DNA of 51,714 nt, from the NCBI GenBank assembly GCA_002224055.1, contig AZLU01000093.1:1-51714 (forward strand), read 5' to 3'. The stretch is from Pezizomycotina sp. ARF18 (taxonomy: Eukaryota; Ascomycota). The notes beneath the pieces are model-generated. The model was not told the DNA's origin. It did no database searches and saw only the letters and a program-made list of their open reading frames with translations. How positions within the stretch are numbered: the stretch's first letter is position 1; every line of letters begins with the position of its first letter. Shown here one piece after another: positions 12,136 to 23,947 of this stretch. The position numbers were made by a program, and so were the translations under genes.

Positions 12136-12451
12136 GTTCGAAGGAGACCGGGGAATAGCTTCACGCATTGAACCCGAATCCATGGAGTATTCATTTTACT
12201 CCTTTGCTCTCACCATAAGGGTGAGGGTGTTGCAATTGTTCTGGCGTACTGGTTGTATATAAGATCTCAGTGTTCAATAGATTTTCGAGTAGTTAGAAAT
12301 GGAAAACTTCGATATCATCGACACGACGTTCGATTTCTTTCCTTTGATTTGCTGATGAGATGATCAGCTTAGCTTGCTTCTTTTATGAATGTAAAGATTA
12401 CACGTCAGGCATTCTATAACTCAATTATAACTCGATGCGTGGCACGAATTA
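12136..12451. other. intergenic
   Basis: This is the 3' flank of the sulfatase gene and upstream region of the terpene cyclase gene. No further gene is seen. Confidence 0.45.
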
Positions 12452-12461
12452 TATATAAAAA
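12452..12461 (+). promoter_or_regulatory. TATA-like box of terpene cyclase gene
   Basis: TATATAAAAA lies about 150 bp upstream of the candidate start codon at 12614, in a suitable position for a fungal core promoter. Position and motif only. Confidence 0.4.
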
Positions 12462-12613
12462 GAGAATATTTTGGAGCACAACTTTTAGATAGAAGGGAGC
12501 TCAAACAGGATGAACTCAACTCCAACAGCTCAGTACTGCGCCCCAATAGAATTTCCTCCAAGTGCCTAAATAGCCGCCCGGCACACTTTTCTACTACAAA
12601 CTCGCCGCCCAGT

Positions 12614-13605
12614 ATGGCGCTTCAAGCTCCGAGTCACAGTCGTCTTCTCTCAACCACGAGGGACGATCGATACAAGTAAGAGACCTGATCAATCACTTGT
12701 TATGACTACTCAACTTTGAATTCACCTGGCGTCCTAATGACGACAGCTTCGCCCTGCACGGCATCCAAGATTATATCGCTTCACGCCGCAACAACTACTC
12801 ACGGAATTCCAGCGCATATTCAACAAATGTGTCCTTGTCGCTGCAAAGTTTGCCGTCTGCTTCTTCCCGAAACACCCTCCGGAGCTGCAAATCCAAATGG
12901 CTATTGGTGTCCTATTGCTAACCACGATCGATGACGTTTTGGAGCTCTGCCCGGAGACCTTGGGGTTTTCCAAAAGAGGTATACAGACCTTCCGCTAGTG
13001 TACAAGAGTAGAGAAACTCGACTAACATCTATTTCGTCCTCGTTCAAACAGATTTACTTGCAGGAGCCACAAGGCAACGCCTTGTTGGAGAGTTTCGCGA
13101 CTTTCATACGGCAGTGGAACGACGGCACGACGTACGGGCCTTACTCGATGTCGATGATGGTCAAGTCCTCTTTGGATTTCATCGGCGGCTGTTACTTAGA
13201 GTCCACCTGCGCTGGTCAGATGCCAGTCCCAGCGTGTGCTTTCCAGAAATTCCTGCACCTGAAGACGGGTATTCTGAATACTTCGTTCACATGATGTTCC
13301 CAGAAGCGTTATTTCCAGAGGTCGAAAATTTGAACCGCTACGTCTTTGTGGTTCCAGATCTAATAACTATTACAAACTATGTATGCCCGTAGTTCCTTCC
13401 GTAGTTCCTTCTACAACTACGCGGGTTAGATCATATATCCCCGATCGCTAACTCTTCGTGGTCCGCAAAGGTGAATGACGTCCTTTCCTTCTACAAGGAG
13501 TCGATCGCTCTCGTAATCGTGGCATAACTCCGGTGGAGTCTTTGCGCATTCACTGCGAGAAAATTGTCAGGGTAAGGAATGCATTCCGCTGTCCTTCCAA
13601 ATGAT
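12614..13605 (+). CDS. class I terpene cyclase (isoprenoid synthase fold), possibly 3'-truncated
   Basis: This is a class I terpene cyclase that would ionise a prenyl diphosphate (probably farnesyl diphosphate) with Mg2+. It resembles the fungal trichodiene-synthase-like fold family, but nothing shows that it makes trichodiene or any toxin. The metal-binding Asp-rich motif is TIDDVLE (~12930), after the block KFAVCFFPKHPPELQIQ. The second metal site (NSE/DTE type) is NDVLSFYKESIA (~13473-13508). It is created by splicing a 90-bp intron (GTATGC donor after TNY, GCTAAC branch, AAG acceptor at about 13471). GITPVESLRIHCEKIVRV follows in another frame. A first intron at about 12676-12748 is suggested by GTAAG/CAG. 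Frame changes are needed near 12790, 13180 and 13508. The expected C-terminal helix with the conserved WH/RY region is not found after about 13600, so the gene may be truncated or have a further exon that I missed. Confidence 0.7.
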
Positions 13606-13784
13606 CTATCTTTTAATCCACCCCTGATGCAACCTTCTATCTTTTCAAATTCGCAAATGGAAGTCACATCAATTGCAAATGAAATGAGGAAGCTTTCGCT
13701 TCAAGACGTAGGAAAGTTACTAGCTCCTACTGCCATGCTGGTAAGAAGTTTGGACTTGGTGAGGGCAAAGCTAATAGGGCTACG

Positions 13785-14021
13785 TTACCAGCTCAAAATT
13801 AGCCAATGGTTATATATCAAGCCCATGTTACATGCGGGAAACCGGTCGCGCTTACAGTAGACCCTACCTTTTAATAGATTTCCGGGCGCCCCGAGGACCT
13901 TCGTAAGAGCTAGTGCGAGTTGTGTGCCCGAAAGTTCCTCTGGGTTTGGATAGAAAGGTCGAGCCACGGCGACGGAAAGCATCGCTAACACGCTGAAAAT
14001 GGGAGATACGAGATGTTCCAT
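13785..14021 (-). CDS. small secreted protein candidate 1
   Basis: This is a 78-residue ORF with a clear signal peptide: MEHLVSPIFSVLAMLSVAVA, probable cleavage before RPFYPNPEEL. The mature part is short, with two cysteines (YCKRDRFPAC). A GT right after GNLLK (~13868) could be a splice donor, so the true C-terminus is uncertain. No family recognised. It lies tail-to-tail with the terpene cyclase. Only 52 bp separate its start codon from the outer end of the Copia LTR at 14074, so its native promoter has been displaced. It may be a candidate effector or a remnant. Confidence 0.4.
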   Translation of the reverse strand: MEHLVSPIFSVLAMLSVAVARPFYPNPEELSGTQLALALTKVLGAPGNLLKGRVYCKRDRFPACNMGLIYNHWLILSW

Positions 14022-14068
14022 TGTTGAGAACTGAGCTTGTGTTTCCTAAAGATGACAAGGCCTGAAGT

Positions 14069-14073
14069 ATATT
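14069..14073. repeat. target-site duplication of Copia element (left copy)
   Basis: ATATT directly precedes the 5' LTR. The other side (18941-18945) reads ATGTT, differing by one A/G, which could be a single RIP-type change or chance. A 5-bp duplication is normal for LTR retrotransposons. Confidence 0.5.
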
Positions 14074-14384
14074 TGCTGGCGCAGATGTATGTTATGATAT
14101 CTAATAATATAGGATAGGATCGAACTTATAGATTTAACTACTAAACTAACTAGACTAACTAAAGGAATATACGATACTATATATAATAAACTAATAATAC
14201 TATAATCTTAATATAATATATAGTCTACTCGACGGCTCGTAGAGCCTTATCGTCGTAATCTCCTTAATATCTATAGCTAAGATCTTAATATCTCTAGCTA
14301 AAGTTCCTTATTTCTTAGCTATATAAGTATTATCTTAATACCTATAGACTTATTATACCTCTTTAGTATACCTAATAGCTAGTA
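14074..14384. repeat. Copia LTR (left copy, 311 bp)
   Basis: This begins TGCTGGCGCAGATGTATG and ends with AATAGCTAGTA, a RIPed form of ...AGCTAGCA. It aligns along its whole length with 18631-18940 and, apart from an internal deletion, with the solo LTR at 29131-29318. The first ~30 bp keep CpA/TpG, whereas the rest has lost nearly all of them. It contains a small hairpin, GGCTCGTAGAGCC. Confidence 0.9.
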
Positions 14385-17300
14385 CCTTTTTTATCGATAA
14401 TACTAATAATCTTTATCTTATCTTCTTATACCTATAGCCTTTATAGCGCTATTATAAAATATCTTTATAAGCGGTTTAGTAAATATATCCACAATATTAT
14501 CCTCTAATCTTATATATTAAGGCTCGATAGTTCTTTCTTAAACTAGTTCCCTTATAAAGTAATATTATATATCGATATACTTAGTTTACTATAGTATTTA
14601 GGATCCTTCGTAATATTAATAGTACTTTAATTATCTATATATATCTTAATATTATTAGAAGCCTTAAACTTAAAGGCTCGCTATATATCTTTTAATATCT
14701 AAAGTACCTAGAGAGTTTTCTATAAAGCCTTCTCTATAGCTATATATTCTACCTTAGTACTACTAGTAGCTATAGTACGTTACTTTTTAAATAGTATAAG
14801 ATAGCTATTCCGTTAAACGTTACTATATAGCTAATAGTAGATCTATAAGTAAGCTTATATCTAGCCTAGTTAGCGTCTACGTAGATATATAAATGTAGTA
14901 TTTTATTTTCTATCTTATAGGTATAGTACGTAAGCGTATAATTAAAGGATTTTCTCTAATATTATAGTATTCTTCTTACTACCTTTTTATAAGTTTAGTT
15001 TACTTCGCTAACGTATTACTCTAACGTTAAAATAGTAAAGGTATTAGTTAGCCTAGTAAATAGAATATAGATTAAACTTTTTACTATCTATTAATATTAT
15101 ATTATCGGTATAGTATCTTAATCCTCCGCTTAAGGGATACCTCTTCTTTTTATAGAAGTATTAATCCCGAGAATATTTTTAAGCCTAAATTTCTTAAAGA
15201 GCGATTATATATATACGGACTAATATAGTACTAGGTAACGTTATTCTCTAAACCTAGTCCGTTCTACTATATACTTAAGAAATAGACTATTAGCCCTATA
15301 TCTTTTATCTTAAAGTATAAACTAAGATCTTACTTAAGTATCTTAACTTTATATTTATTAGATCTAGCTATTAATAGATTATTAACGTAAATAATTATTA
15401 TTAGCCGACGATCTTTACTAATAAATAAGCTATTATTAAGCTAATAAACTTTAAACTTTAATAATTTAAGAACTAAGATAAGTTCTTTATATTATTTTTA
15501 AGATAACTATTTAAGGCTATATAGAGTCTTTATTAGCTAAATTAATTTATTAATTTTACTCCCTTCTAAAGGCCTAATAATAATTTTTACTTTAGTTTAG
15601 GTATGAGAAAAGCTATTATTATATTTATCTACTTATATTTAAGATTAAGCTAGGCTACTAATATAAAGAATAGTCTTATTATTAATATCTTAACTACTAA
15701 TATATATATCTTATTATAATTAATCTTTTACTTTTATATAAAGCTTTAAGCGACTAGTCTCGACTTAAGTATTATAATCTAACTAATAATATTATACTTA
15801 TATTTAAATACTTATTTACTATCGATAATATTATCTTTTAAGAGAAAATCTTAAGAATCTATAGGTTTTTATACGTCTTATTCTTTAATTAAGAATAGTT
15901 CTTAATCTATCGATATATACTATATAGTTTATAAGCTTATAGCCTTTTTATAGGTAAGTAGCTCTAATTTATTAATATATACTATTAATTTTTTATAGGC
16001 TTCTTTCTAAGGCGTATAGCTATTAGATCTTTATTAACATATTCTAACCTATAAGGTATCTTTATAGTTTAACTACTAGATCTTATCTTTAGCGATTCTG
16101 GGAATACGCCTATTATCTTTAGTTAATTGTTATAGATCTATCTTATAGTATTTACGTAACTTTTCTATAAGAGTAAATATCCTCGGATCTTAGCTATAGA
16201 CTAGCGTTATTAAGATCTTCGCTCTTATCTCGGGCTATTTTAGCGTAATCGTCTCGTAGATATCTAATTAATAATTAGAAGTTAAGGGTTAATCGTAATT
16301 TAGCGCTGTTACCGTTTTAACGTACTCGAGAGGATCTTTATTATCTTCTATAAAGTTACGTACTTTAAAGGTTGATTTAATTAGGAATCTAATATCTCTA
16401 CGGATTAGTATTTTATGGATAGTAGGATTTTAGACTTAATAGATATTATAAGCCTCTAGGCCTATAAAATATATTTTTTAGTAATATTATTTAACTTCTT
16501 TTAAAGTTATTATCGATATATACGTAATATAGTTTACTAAATATTTTAAAGTTTAAGATATCGAAAGTTTATCTTTTTATTTTTTTTATAGTATCGTCTG
16601 TTTACTATTCTTTAGTACTTTAAGCGGCCTTAATAGCGTATAGTTATAGATTAGATTATAATAATTTACCGCCTCTATCTATAGCTATAGTAGTAATTCT
16701 AACGCGGTTAATATTATTTTTAATCTATTAATAAAAATTTAATTAAGCTTCTTAGGTACGCTATTTTATTAAGATATATATATAGCTAAGATATAGACTA
16801 TAATTTTTATTTCGTTATAGCGTCTATTAATTAAGGTATATCTTTATCTCTATTATATTATAGCTTAATAAGCTTAAAGTTTAACTAACGTTTAGCTATC
16901 TTAAGAATATTATTAAAGTATAAAAATATCGTCTCTACCTTTTATCTTTTATAAAGTAGATCTAAGACTTTTAATTATTTCTTTTAAGAAAGATAATAAA
17001 TTCTATATAATCTCTAAGGCTCTTTATATACGCCTATTAATAGAAATCTAAAAAGATTATCTCTATTAGCTTATACTTACCTAAACGGAGTTTCTCGCGG
17101 TTTAGTATAGCCTTTAATTTAATAAGTTTATAGGCCTCGTAGTTAATATAGCTCTATAGATCTCTACTATTTTTAGTAATATCGATAATATTTTTATACT
17201 TAATTATTCGCTTAATATAATCCTTACTAATATATTAAGCCGTTTATATACTTCTTATATAATAGCGAGAGCTAAACTCTTTTTTATAGATATTATAATC

Positions 17301-18630
17301 TTATTTAAGATCTTCTATAGTTCTATTTTTAAATAGCTTTAATTCTTAACCTTAGTCTAGTTATCGTATATCTATCTTATTAGATTATTATTATATATCC
17401 TATCTTATTTATATAAAAGATTAAAAATAGGCTATACTTTATCTATAGAGCGTATAGTATATTTTAAGTTTAATAAGACTACCGCTATACTCTTTACTAA
17501 GCCTTATAAATACTAAGCTAGTATTAATAGCCTATAATACTTTTCTATTACCGATTATAATATTTTATAGCTTTAAGAGGGGTTTATAGGTAGAAAATAT
17601 TTCTCTTATTATTATTATATAAAAGATACGCCTAAGTTAAAAAACTACTAGATTATTCTCTAAGAGCCGGTATCTTATATTAAGATTTATATTATAAGGC
17701 CTAATACTCCGTTATTACTATTATCCTTTTTATTTTTATACGCTTTCTATAGTTAGCCTTCTTATATCTAACCTTATTATAATAGTAGTATTTACTCTTA
17801 AACTTATAAGCTTTTTTATTATTTTTTAGATTTACTCGGTTATTTTTTTAAATAGCGCCTTATTATTCTTAGAGCTAACGTCTCTAGTATATCGTATTCT
17901 ACGCTTTACTTCTTTAATAAATAGCGCCTTTTTAAGTATATTAAGGGTTAGTTTTACTATTAAATCTATTATTTATTAAAAGTTTATAATAAACGTCTTC
18001 TAGTCGCTATTAAGATTATTATAGATGAGATTAATAGCCTCTACTATAGCTATATTATTCTTTAAGCCTATACTTAGCTCCGTCTTCTTCGCCGTCTCTA
18101 TCTTAGTTTTTTATTAAGATTAATCCTAATATCTTATTATACGTTTTAATAAGATTTTAATACTTCTATATAAATTTTAAATATCGACTTTATTCTTAAA
18201 TTAAATCTACCTTAGTTATTTCCTAATATAAGACTTACTAATAGCGGTAATAGCGATATACGCTAAATTTAAAATATTCTATACCTTATTCGCGCTACTA
18301 TTAGTAAATTATAGATAAGTATATTAAGTCTCTACTTTATAGTAAGCTTTAATAATAATATACGCCTTTAAGTTATTATCTTAATCTTTAGTACTTAGCT
18401 CTATATCGGTTACCGTAGCCTTAAGTAGTTTACTAATAACTCCTAGACTTTATTATACTTAAGGAACGTAGTTATATATATACTCTAATTAAGGTAGTTT
18501 ATAAGATTAGCCTTTAGCTTTACCTCGTTAAACTTTAGTAAGAGAGATATTATAAGATATATCATTTAGAGGAGATTAAAAAGTAAGTCTATACGTTTAT
18601 TAAGATATATTATTAACTAGGCTTATAACC

Positions 18631-18940
18631 TACTAGCGTAGATATATATTATAATATCTAATAATATAGGATAGGATTAAACTTATAGATTTAACTACTA
18701 AACTAACTAGACTAACTAAAAAAATATAATATTATATAATAAACTAATAATATTATAATCTTAATATAATATATATAGTCTATCTCGACGGCTCGTAGAG
18801 CCTTATCGTCATAATCTCCTTAACATCTATAGCTGAGATCTTGATATCTCTAGCTAAAGTTCCTTATTCCTCAGCTATACAAGCATTATCTCGATGCCTA
18901 TAGACTTGTCATGCCTCTTTGGCATGCCCAATAGCTAGCA
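18631..18940. repeat. Copia LTR (right copy, 310 bp)
   Basis: This is a direct repeat of 14074-14384. Its start is fully RIPed (TACTAGCGTAGATATATA for TGCTGGCGCAGATGTATG). Its last ~110 bp (from about 18830) keep many CpA and TpG, including the terminal AATAGCTAGCA. The RIP boundary therefore falls inside the LTR. Confidence 0.9.
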
Positions 18941-18945
18941 ATGTT

Positions 18946-19359
18946 TTTTTCTGACCGATGGACCGCCACAGCTTGAAGAGCGGGGGAAGACGTTTAATAA
19001 CGAGGGCAGTTCGCGGAGTGAACGGACCATAGCGAAAGGGTCATGCGGAACCGGCTCCGTGGGTTTGTTAGTGGCATATGAAATCTTGTTCAGTTAACAC
19101 TTTTTTTTTATCTCGATAGAGCCTTTCACTTCAGAGCTTCCGTGTTCGGTCGCGGGATCAAACCTTCAACCCCTCTCCTCGTATTCGTTACCGGGCCTTC
19201 CCGGATTCCCGTTTCGGGCTCCGAGGGAAGCCTTGCCGCGAGCATGCTGCTGTGATTCAGAAAATTTTCTCGGCTAGCTTCATTCCGTGACGATGGCCAG
19301 AGCCAAGGAAAGGGGAGATCAAAACAAACCAAACCAACAAACCCTCATCGTATAATCAG
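18946..19359. other. intergenic, right flank of Copia element
   Basis: Normal base composition resumes here. I see no supported gene; the minus-strand ORF 19126-19332 shows no recognisable feature. Confidence 0.45.
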
Positions 19360-20527
19360 ATGCGAATAGCCAATATGGAAGAACACACCAAACTGTACGA
19401 TCCCCGTCTCTATGTCCTACCTCTACACTCTCGTCTTTCCGGGGGACGCCTTATGATTCTTCAATTGCTTGATAACATTCCCACCCGTATCCGTCATGTA
19501 GTCCCTCCGACTCCGCCTCGACATTCGAGATAATTTTCAAACGGAGAAGTCTCCGCTTTCTAAACGGATCAAATCGATCGGAGAGATCATCGGCTATCCA
19601 GTGGAGATTGACGGACCCGACTGGGGAAGTTTATGGTCAATTCTGTCCTTGTTTTATCCTGAGGCAGCGGGATGGGATATCTTAGTTCCGACAATTTCGA
19701 ACATCACGATTGCGTTTTTCAACGCACTCAACTCGAAAGTTAATAGTGCCGGAACGCTTGACGATGGGCAGTCCTAGTCTGAGAATCTTCTCGCCGCGCT
19801 TGAGAAGCCCAGGAAGCTCAAGGTCTTCATAGAAGCGTCCGATGACGCGCACCGGAAGTTCAACAGAGGCGTACAAGCCCCCAAAGCAGTATTTGCCAAA
19901 GGTCGAAATGCATTTGTTGTGCTCCTTCCAAGGAAGAAGGTAGCGGTGGTAGTAGACCAGCAGGCAAGCGGTATCAAAGAGGGATTCCAGCGAGACCTCA
20001 CCTTGATCTTCAGCCCAGCTACTCAGAGGGATGGAGAGTGGACTGAAGTGCAGTTGGACGAAAGCGTTGAAAGCAACGCGGCCGATCCATTTCCAAACGT
20101 CGCTTCACTCCCCCGGCCAGACATCCTTCTGAAAGCTACATTACCGTACACGCTCATCATGACATCTCCGGTGCATACATCGATACACTTCTCCTATTCC
20201 CACAGCGCGTCTCTGCGCCTGATCGAGGCGTACATTCAAAAACATGCGCGTCCAAACCCTCAACGGTCGGACAAACCACCCATGGTCGATGTTGACCCCG
20301 TGATATCGGACGTTTCGGGACGTTTGGCGCGAAGCAGTATGCCGGCCTCGTTGTACGGAGTCGCGCATGGACCTATAAATCGGGAAACAGTGCCGGGTCA
20401 ATGGCGCCTGGCTTATGACTTTTATACAAGGCGTTCTGGGCTACAGGCTTGTTCTCCAAGGGGATGGCGTGTGGTCTTTAACAGAGATAAGCGTTTTGCC
20501 GAAGAAGAGGAGGGCGCGTTCGAGTGA
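19360..20527 (+). CDS. hypothetical protein
   Basis: I do not recognise this family. Candidate starts are ATG 19360 or 19375 (MEEHTKLYDPRLYVLP), followed by HSRLSGGRLMILQLLD. The frame changes near 19500 to one that reads SIGEIIGYPVEIDGPDWG and FYPEAAGWDILVP. After one in-frame TAG (~19776) it continues ALEKPRKLKVFIEASDDAH, AVFAKGRNAFVVLLPRKKV and VVDQQASGIKEGFQRDLTL. It ends RDKRFAEEEEGAFE at 20527. Long consistent coding with few breaks argues for a real soluble protein of about 370-390 residues, with no signal peptide or membrane helices. The TAG could be a base error or a true nonsense mutation. Confidence 0.55.
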
Positions 20528-21062
20528 CCTGAAATAAGAGATAATGAGATGGGATTTGTAATTATCACGGTATAGCCGGCAACGAATAGAAAATATCCGA
20601 TCGTGATAAGAAGCTTTTTCTCAGCCCTGTATCGCTCCATCTTCCTGCAAGCCTTTACAATTGCTACCTGTAGGCCTATTATTGTTGTCTTTGAATTACT
20701 TCTTGGCCGGTTCCGGGCACACCGTCGCGCTAGTCTTCCTTCGGCATTACGGCTGATGATAACGAGCGTCGGGGCTTTCGAGAGCAGCGTGCAATTGAAG
20801 AAGGCCATTTCCCCTCTTTTGTCCGATGGTGGGTTTTTGGAATCTTGGTGCATTGTAAACTTTCTACTTCGAATTCTTATAAAACTCCGTCCGTAATTCG
20901 TATTACATCGTCGCCTCTCTTCGAATCTACACGATTGTCCTGACGAAGATCAAATCAAAATCTCCTTTGCTTACCGTGTACTAATACTTTATTAAGTTCC
21001 TTGAGTTCCATCTATAGTTCCTTCAAATTTCATTCCAACATCTCCATTCCCATACATACGTC
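20528..21062. other. intergenic
   Basis: This is the upstream region of the APH-family gene. Overlapping ORFs on both strands lack recognisable content. No repeat seen. Confidence 0.4.
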
Positions 21063-22305
21063 ATGGCAGCGCCGGAGATCCCACCGCCTGTCTCCCTCCC
21101 CAATTCCTGACGCGACTATCAACCTGCTGCTCGAAAAATTATCCCTCCCGCTCCCCAAATCTATCTCTAAACCTCACACTAGCGCCCAATACCATACCAT
21201 CTATATCCTCGAGTTTGACACGGACACCCTCTCCGCAGCGCTCAAACAGGCCGAAAACAAACATCTCTTACACCACAGCGATGTCTTACCGGAGAAAACA
21301 TCCGATAGGCTGATACTGCGAGTCGCCGGTCGGCATCTCCCCAGGATCAAAACAGAGAACGAAGCAGCCGTCATAACCTGGCTAGCCGCAATGCACCGTC
21401 CGTTCCGGTTCCTCCGGTCATACACTACGATTCTGATACCAAGAACGCCATCGGACACGAGTACGAGCTCATGGTCTGCGCTGAAGGCGTCACACTAGGC
21501 GACGTATATGAAGAACTGGACGAAGATGAGAAGCGCCTCGTTGTAGCGGAAAATGCTGAGAATCGTTGCAGAATTGCACAAGCATGAATTCAAGCATATC
21601 GGTGGCTTCAAGTTCGACGATAAGGATCCGAGAAAAGTTGTTCCTGGCCCCGTTCTGGAAGAGACGTTCTGGCAGCAGCCCGACGTCGAGGAGTACTGGA
21701 GCAACTACCCAGACGCCACCGTCGCATCTCTCAACATTTCTGGTCCTTACGACGGCTACGTTGATTATATATCCGCGCATTTCGAGCGATGTATATTCGC
21801 CATCAAGACTCATGAAGCCTTGTTACATTTATGCAGGATATACTACCCGTCTCGAGGGCTTCGTCAAAGCTATCAATGAACCGGTAAATAAAAAGGTATT
21901 GAACCAGGTCAAGCTCGGCCTTGCCCACAAAGATCTGCACTTCGGCAACGTCATGTACGACCGAGACGCGCGGAAGATCACGGCGATCCTTGACTGGGAG
22001 TTTTCTGGCGTCGCCCGTACCCGCGTGCAGATCCGGCGCGGGCATTTCTCTGGAGCGGACAGATGACGGAAGAGGCGAAAGAAGAACAGGTGGAGACAAA
22101 GCAGATGTTTGAAGAAATGGCCAGAGAAAAGGGCCTTTTGAGTATTCTTGAGGACGCTAAATATACGTCCAAGCTGCAGGAGCATATGCAACTGGCCCAG
22201 AACTATTTGAGGGGTATAGTCGAAGTAGTGCCTCGAGGTGTAAAGGAGCACAATTGGGAGAGCTGGAAAAGGGCGGTGTCGCGGAGTATCTCCGCTTTCG
22301 AATAA
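21063..22305 (+). CDS. aminoglycoside-phosphotransferase-family kinase-like protein
   Basis: This has the APH/choline-kinase-like fold common in fungi, where most members have unknown small-molecule substrates and no demonstrated drug resistance. The start ATG 21063 gives MAAPEIPPPVSLP. N-lobe blocks are HTIYILEFDT and RLILRVAGRHLPRIKTENEA. The hinge region reads HEYELMVCAEGVTLGDVYEE. The Brenner motif HKDLHFGN (HxDxxxxN) is followed by the metal-binding Asp in ITAILDWEFSG at about 21918-22005. The C-terminus is SWKRAVSRSISAFE, stop 22305. No introns are obvious. Frame changes are needed near 21108, 21395, 21550, 21830 and 22015, each 1-2 bp. Length of about 410 residues is normal. Confidence 0.8.
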
Positions 22306-22493
22306 CACTCAATTACTCGGGATTTTCCTTCCAGATGGAATATTAAGATCCGCATACAAGAATCACAAAAGAACGGTTTACTCTCTCAATCGTTGCAATC
22401 TAAATAACTTTTGATCGTGTACTCTCTATGTCCATTTAAAAACATCAAACAGCGCTAGAGTAATTAACATCCGTCCTTGTAGTTACAACACTC

Positions 22494-23688
22494 TCATATC
22501 TCCAGCATCGGCGACAGCTTCTTTCGCTTTCGCCGGCTCGCACTGGCAGCTCGCGTGATATGTACAATCCCTCCATGCGAATCCGAAGTGTCCTCCATCG
22601 TAGACCGTGCACGGACGACTAACGTCCCCCTCTTGAGACTTTGGGGTCTCCGCGCCACTTGGCGGGCCGCTTTCCCGTTCATTCAGTTTGATATCAGCAC
22701 TATGAACGCTACCACTCGGTTACCGTATTTGAACGGTCCGTGTACCGCTGGCCATATCTTCTCGCGAGCTTCAAGAACAGCGGCTTCAACAATGGAAGGC
22801 TGGCACACGTAATCCCGACATTCACCTCTATCTCTGACCAAATTACGGCCGGTACGTTGTCCACGTCTGGTCCGCAGTGACGGAGAGCTTGTAGAGGCTG
22901 TGAATCCTGAGTAGGCTGGTGCATACCACAAACCCGCCGAGCCCGAAAACTAAAAGAAGCCCCAGCCGCTGACGGATGGCAAGTGGAGAGACCATAGTGT
23001 CGGCATGGGGAGAATGTAAATTATCACATCCGTTGCGATGTTTAGCGATGCGTTCGTTATATAAAAAGCAGTGCGTTGGATGCAGTGCCCGTTTTTGATC
23101 GTGGGGTCCCAGTCGTAGCTGATAGGTGTGCACTGAAACATCGCGACGATGGTACACGACAGGTGGACACCGCCGACCAGTAGCATGACAGCAATAACGT
23201 AAGGGCGGAGAGCTATCGAGAGTCTCAGGAGAAGGAATAGGATTGAGAGTTTTATCCAGCCAGCGACACACATATAGAATATTTGTCCGAAATAGATTGC
23301 CTTTCCCACACCTAAAGTTAGCTTTGCGGATGGAACAGATCATTACCTCAGTCAACCGGAAAGCGGAGCCTTACCATCGTCCCCTTAGTGGTATTGACAT
23401 GGGGATTGAGATCGAAATATGGTAGCCGTAACCCCATATCAGTACTTTCGTTGAAGAATCAGTTTCATTAGCAATGACTTTCACCTTGGGTACCAACGAA
23501 TTCCGACAGGTCAACTTACATGTCATATTTGTTGCACCCAGAGCATATGACTTTACCAGAGCGATGATAATACAGTAATCGTCCCACCAGAGCTTCGCTT
23601 GGGTCATTTTCAGTTTTGTCCAAATTCTCGCAATAACCGTTATCGTAGCAAGTGCAGTAAAAACGGGGATGACAGAAAACATCTGCAT
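22494..23688 (-). CDS. PTH11-like receptor / fungal rhodopsin-domain protein 2
   Basis: This is a seven-helix PTH11-like membrane protein. The start near 23688 gives MQMFSVIPVFTALATITVIA (helix 1), then KLWWDDYCIIIALVKSYALG (helix 2 with the typical WWDDY). A GTAAGT intron falls after NMT (23522 to about 23453), then YFDLNPHVNTTKGTM. A second intron ends in CTAAC...TAG before GKAIYFGQIFYMCVAGW (helix 3). Also visible are IKLSILFLLLRLSI, MFQCTPISYDWDPTI, CIQRTAFYITNASLNIATDV and the SLYKLSVTADQTW block. The NVPAVIWSEIEVNVGITCAS segment is the conserved helix 7 region. A basic tail with KRKKLSPM ends near 22494. Frame slips occur near 23430, 22990 and 22870. Confidence 0.78.
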
Positions 23689-23947
23689 CCGCCGGATGAT
23701 ACAGGAATGTCGGATGATATCGTCAACATAGCGTCCGCTGTGAAATTCTCTCTTTGCTTTGTCTATGCGCTGAAAATCTTTCAGGATTTGAACAGCCCTT
23801 GAGTGTTCAATATCGATGAGGTTAGGAGATGTAGAAAGAACAGAGGCTACTCAAGCTATGCTGAGGAGTGAAATCAAAAATCAACGCATCGCTAAATTTA
23901 TCAGTACGTGAAGGTGGTTGGCGTAAAGGATTTATTATATCATTCTG

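Larger units (their letters stand above)
14074..18940 (-). mobile_element. full-length Ty1/Copia LTR retrotransposon, RIP-inactivated
   Basis: The element is 4.87 kb with two ~310-bp LTRs and a probable 5-bp target duplication. Coding sense is on the minus strand. Reading the complement of ~15365-15420 gives SKDRRLIIIIYVNNLLIA, the Copia reverse-transcriptase core in which both catalytic Asp of YVDD have become Asn by G-to-A change. The complement of ~14823-14883 gives YVDAN followed by RSTISYIVTFNGIAI, the RNase H region of Copia elements. This order (RNase H left, RT to its right) fits gag-IN-RT-RH read leftward. CpA and TpG are almost absent from about 14100 to 18825, stop codons fill every frame, and there is no autonomous coding capacity. 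Confidence 0.9.

Noticed and set aside
14384-18630. Short ORFs or AT-rich replication origin in the 14-19 kb block
   Set aside because: The LTRs, probable target duplication and Copia RT/RNase H remnants explain the block as a RIPed retrotransposon.
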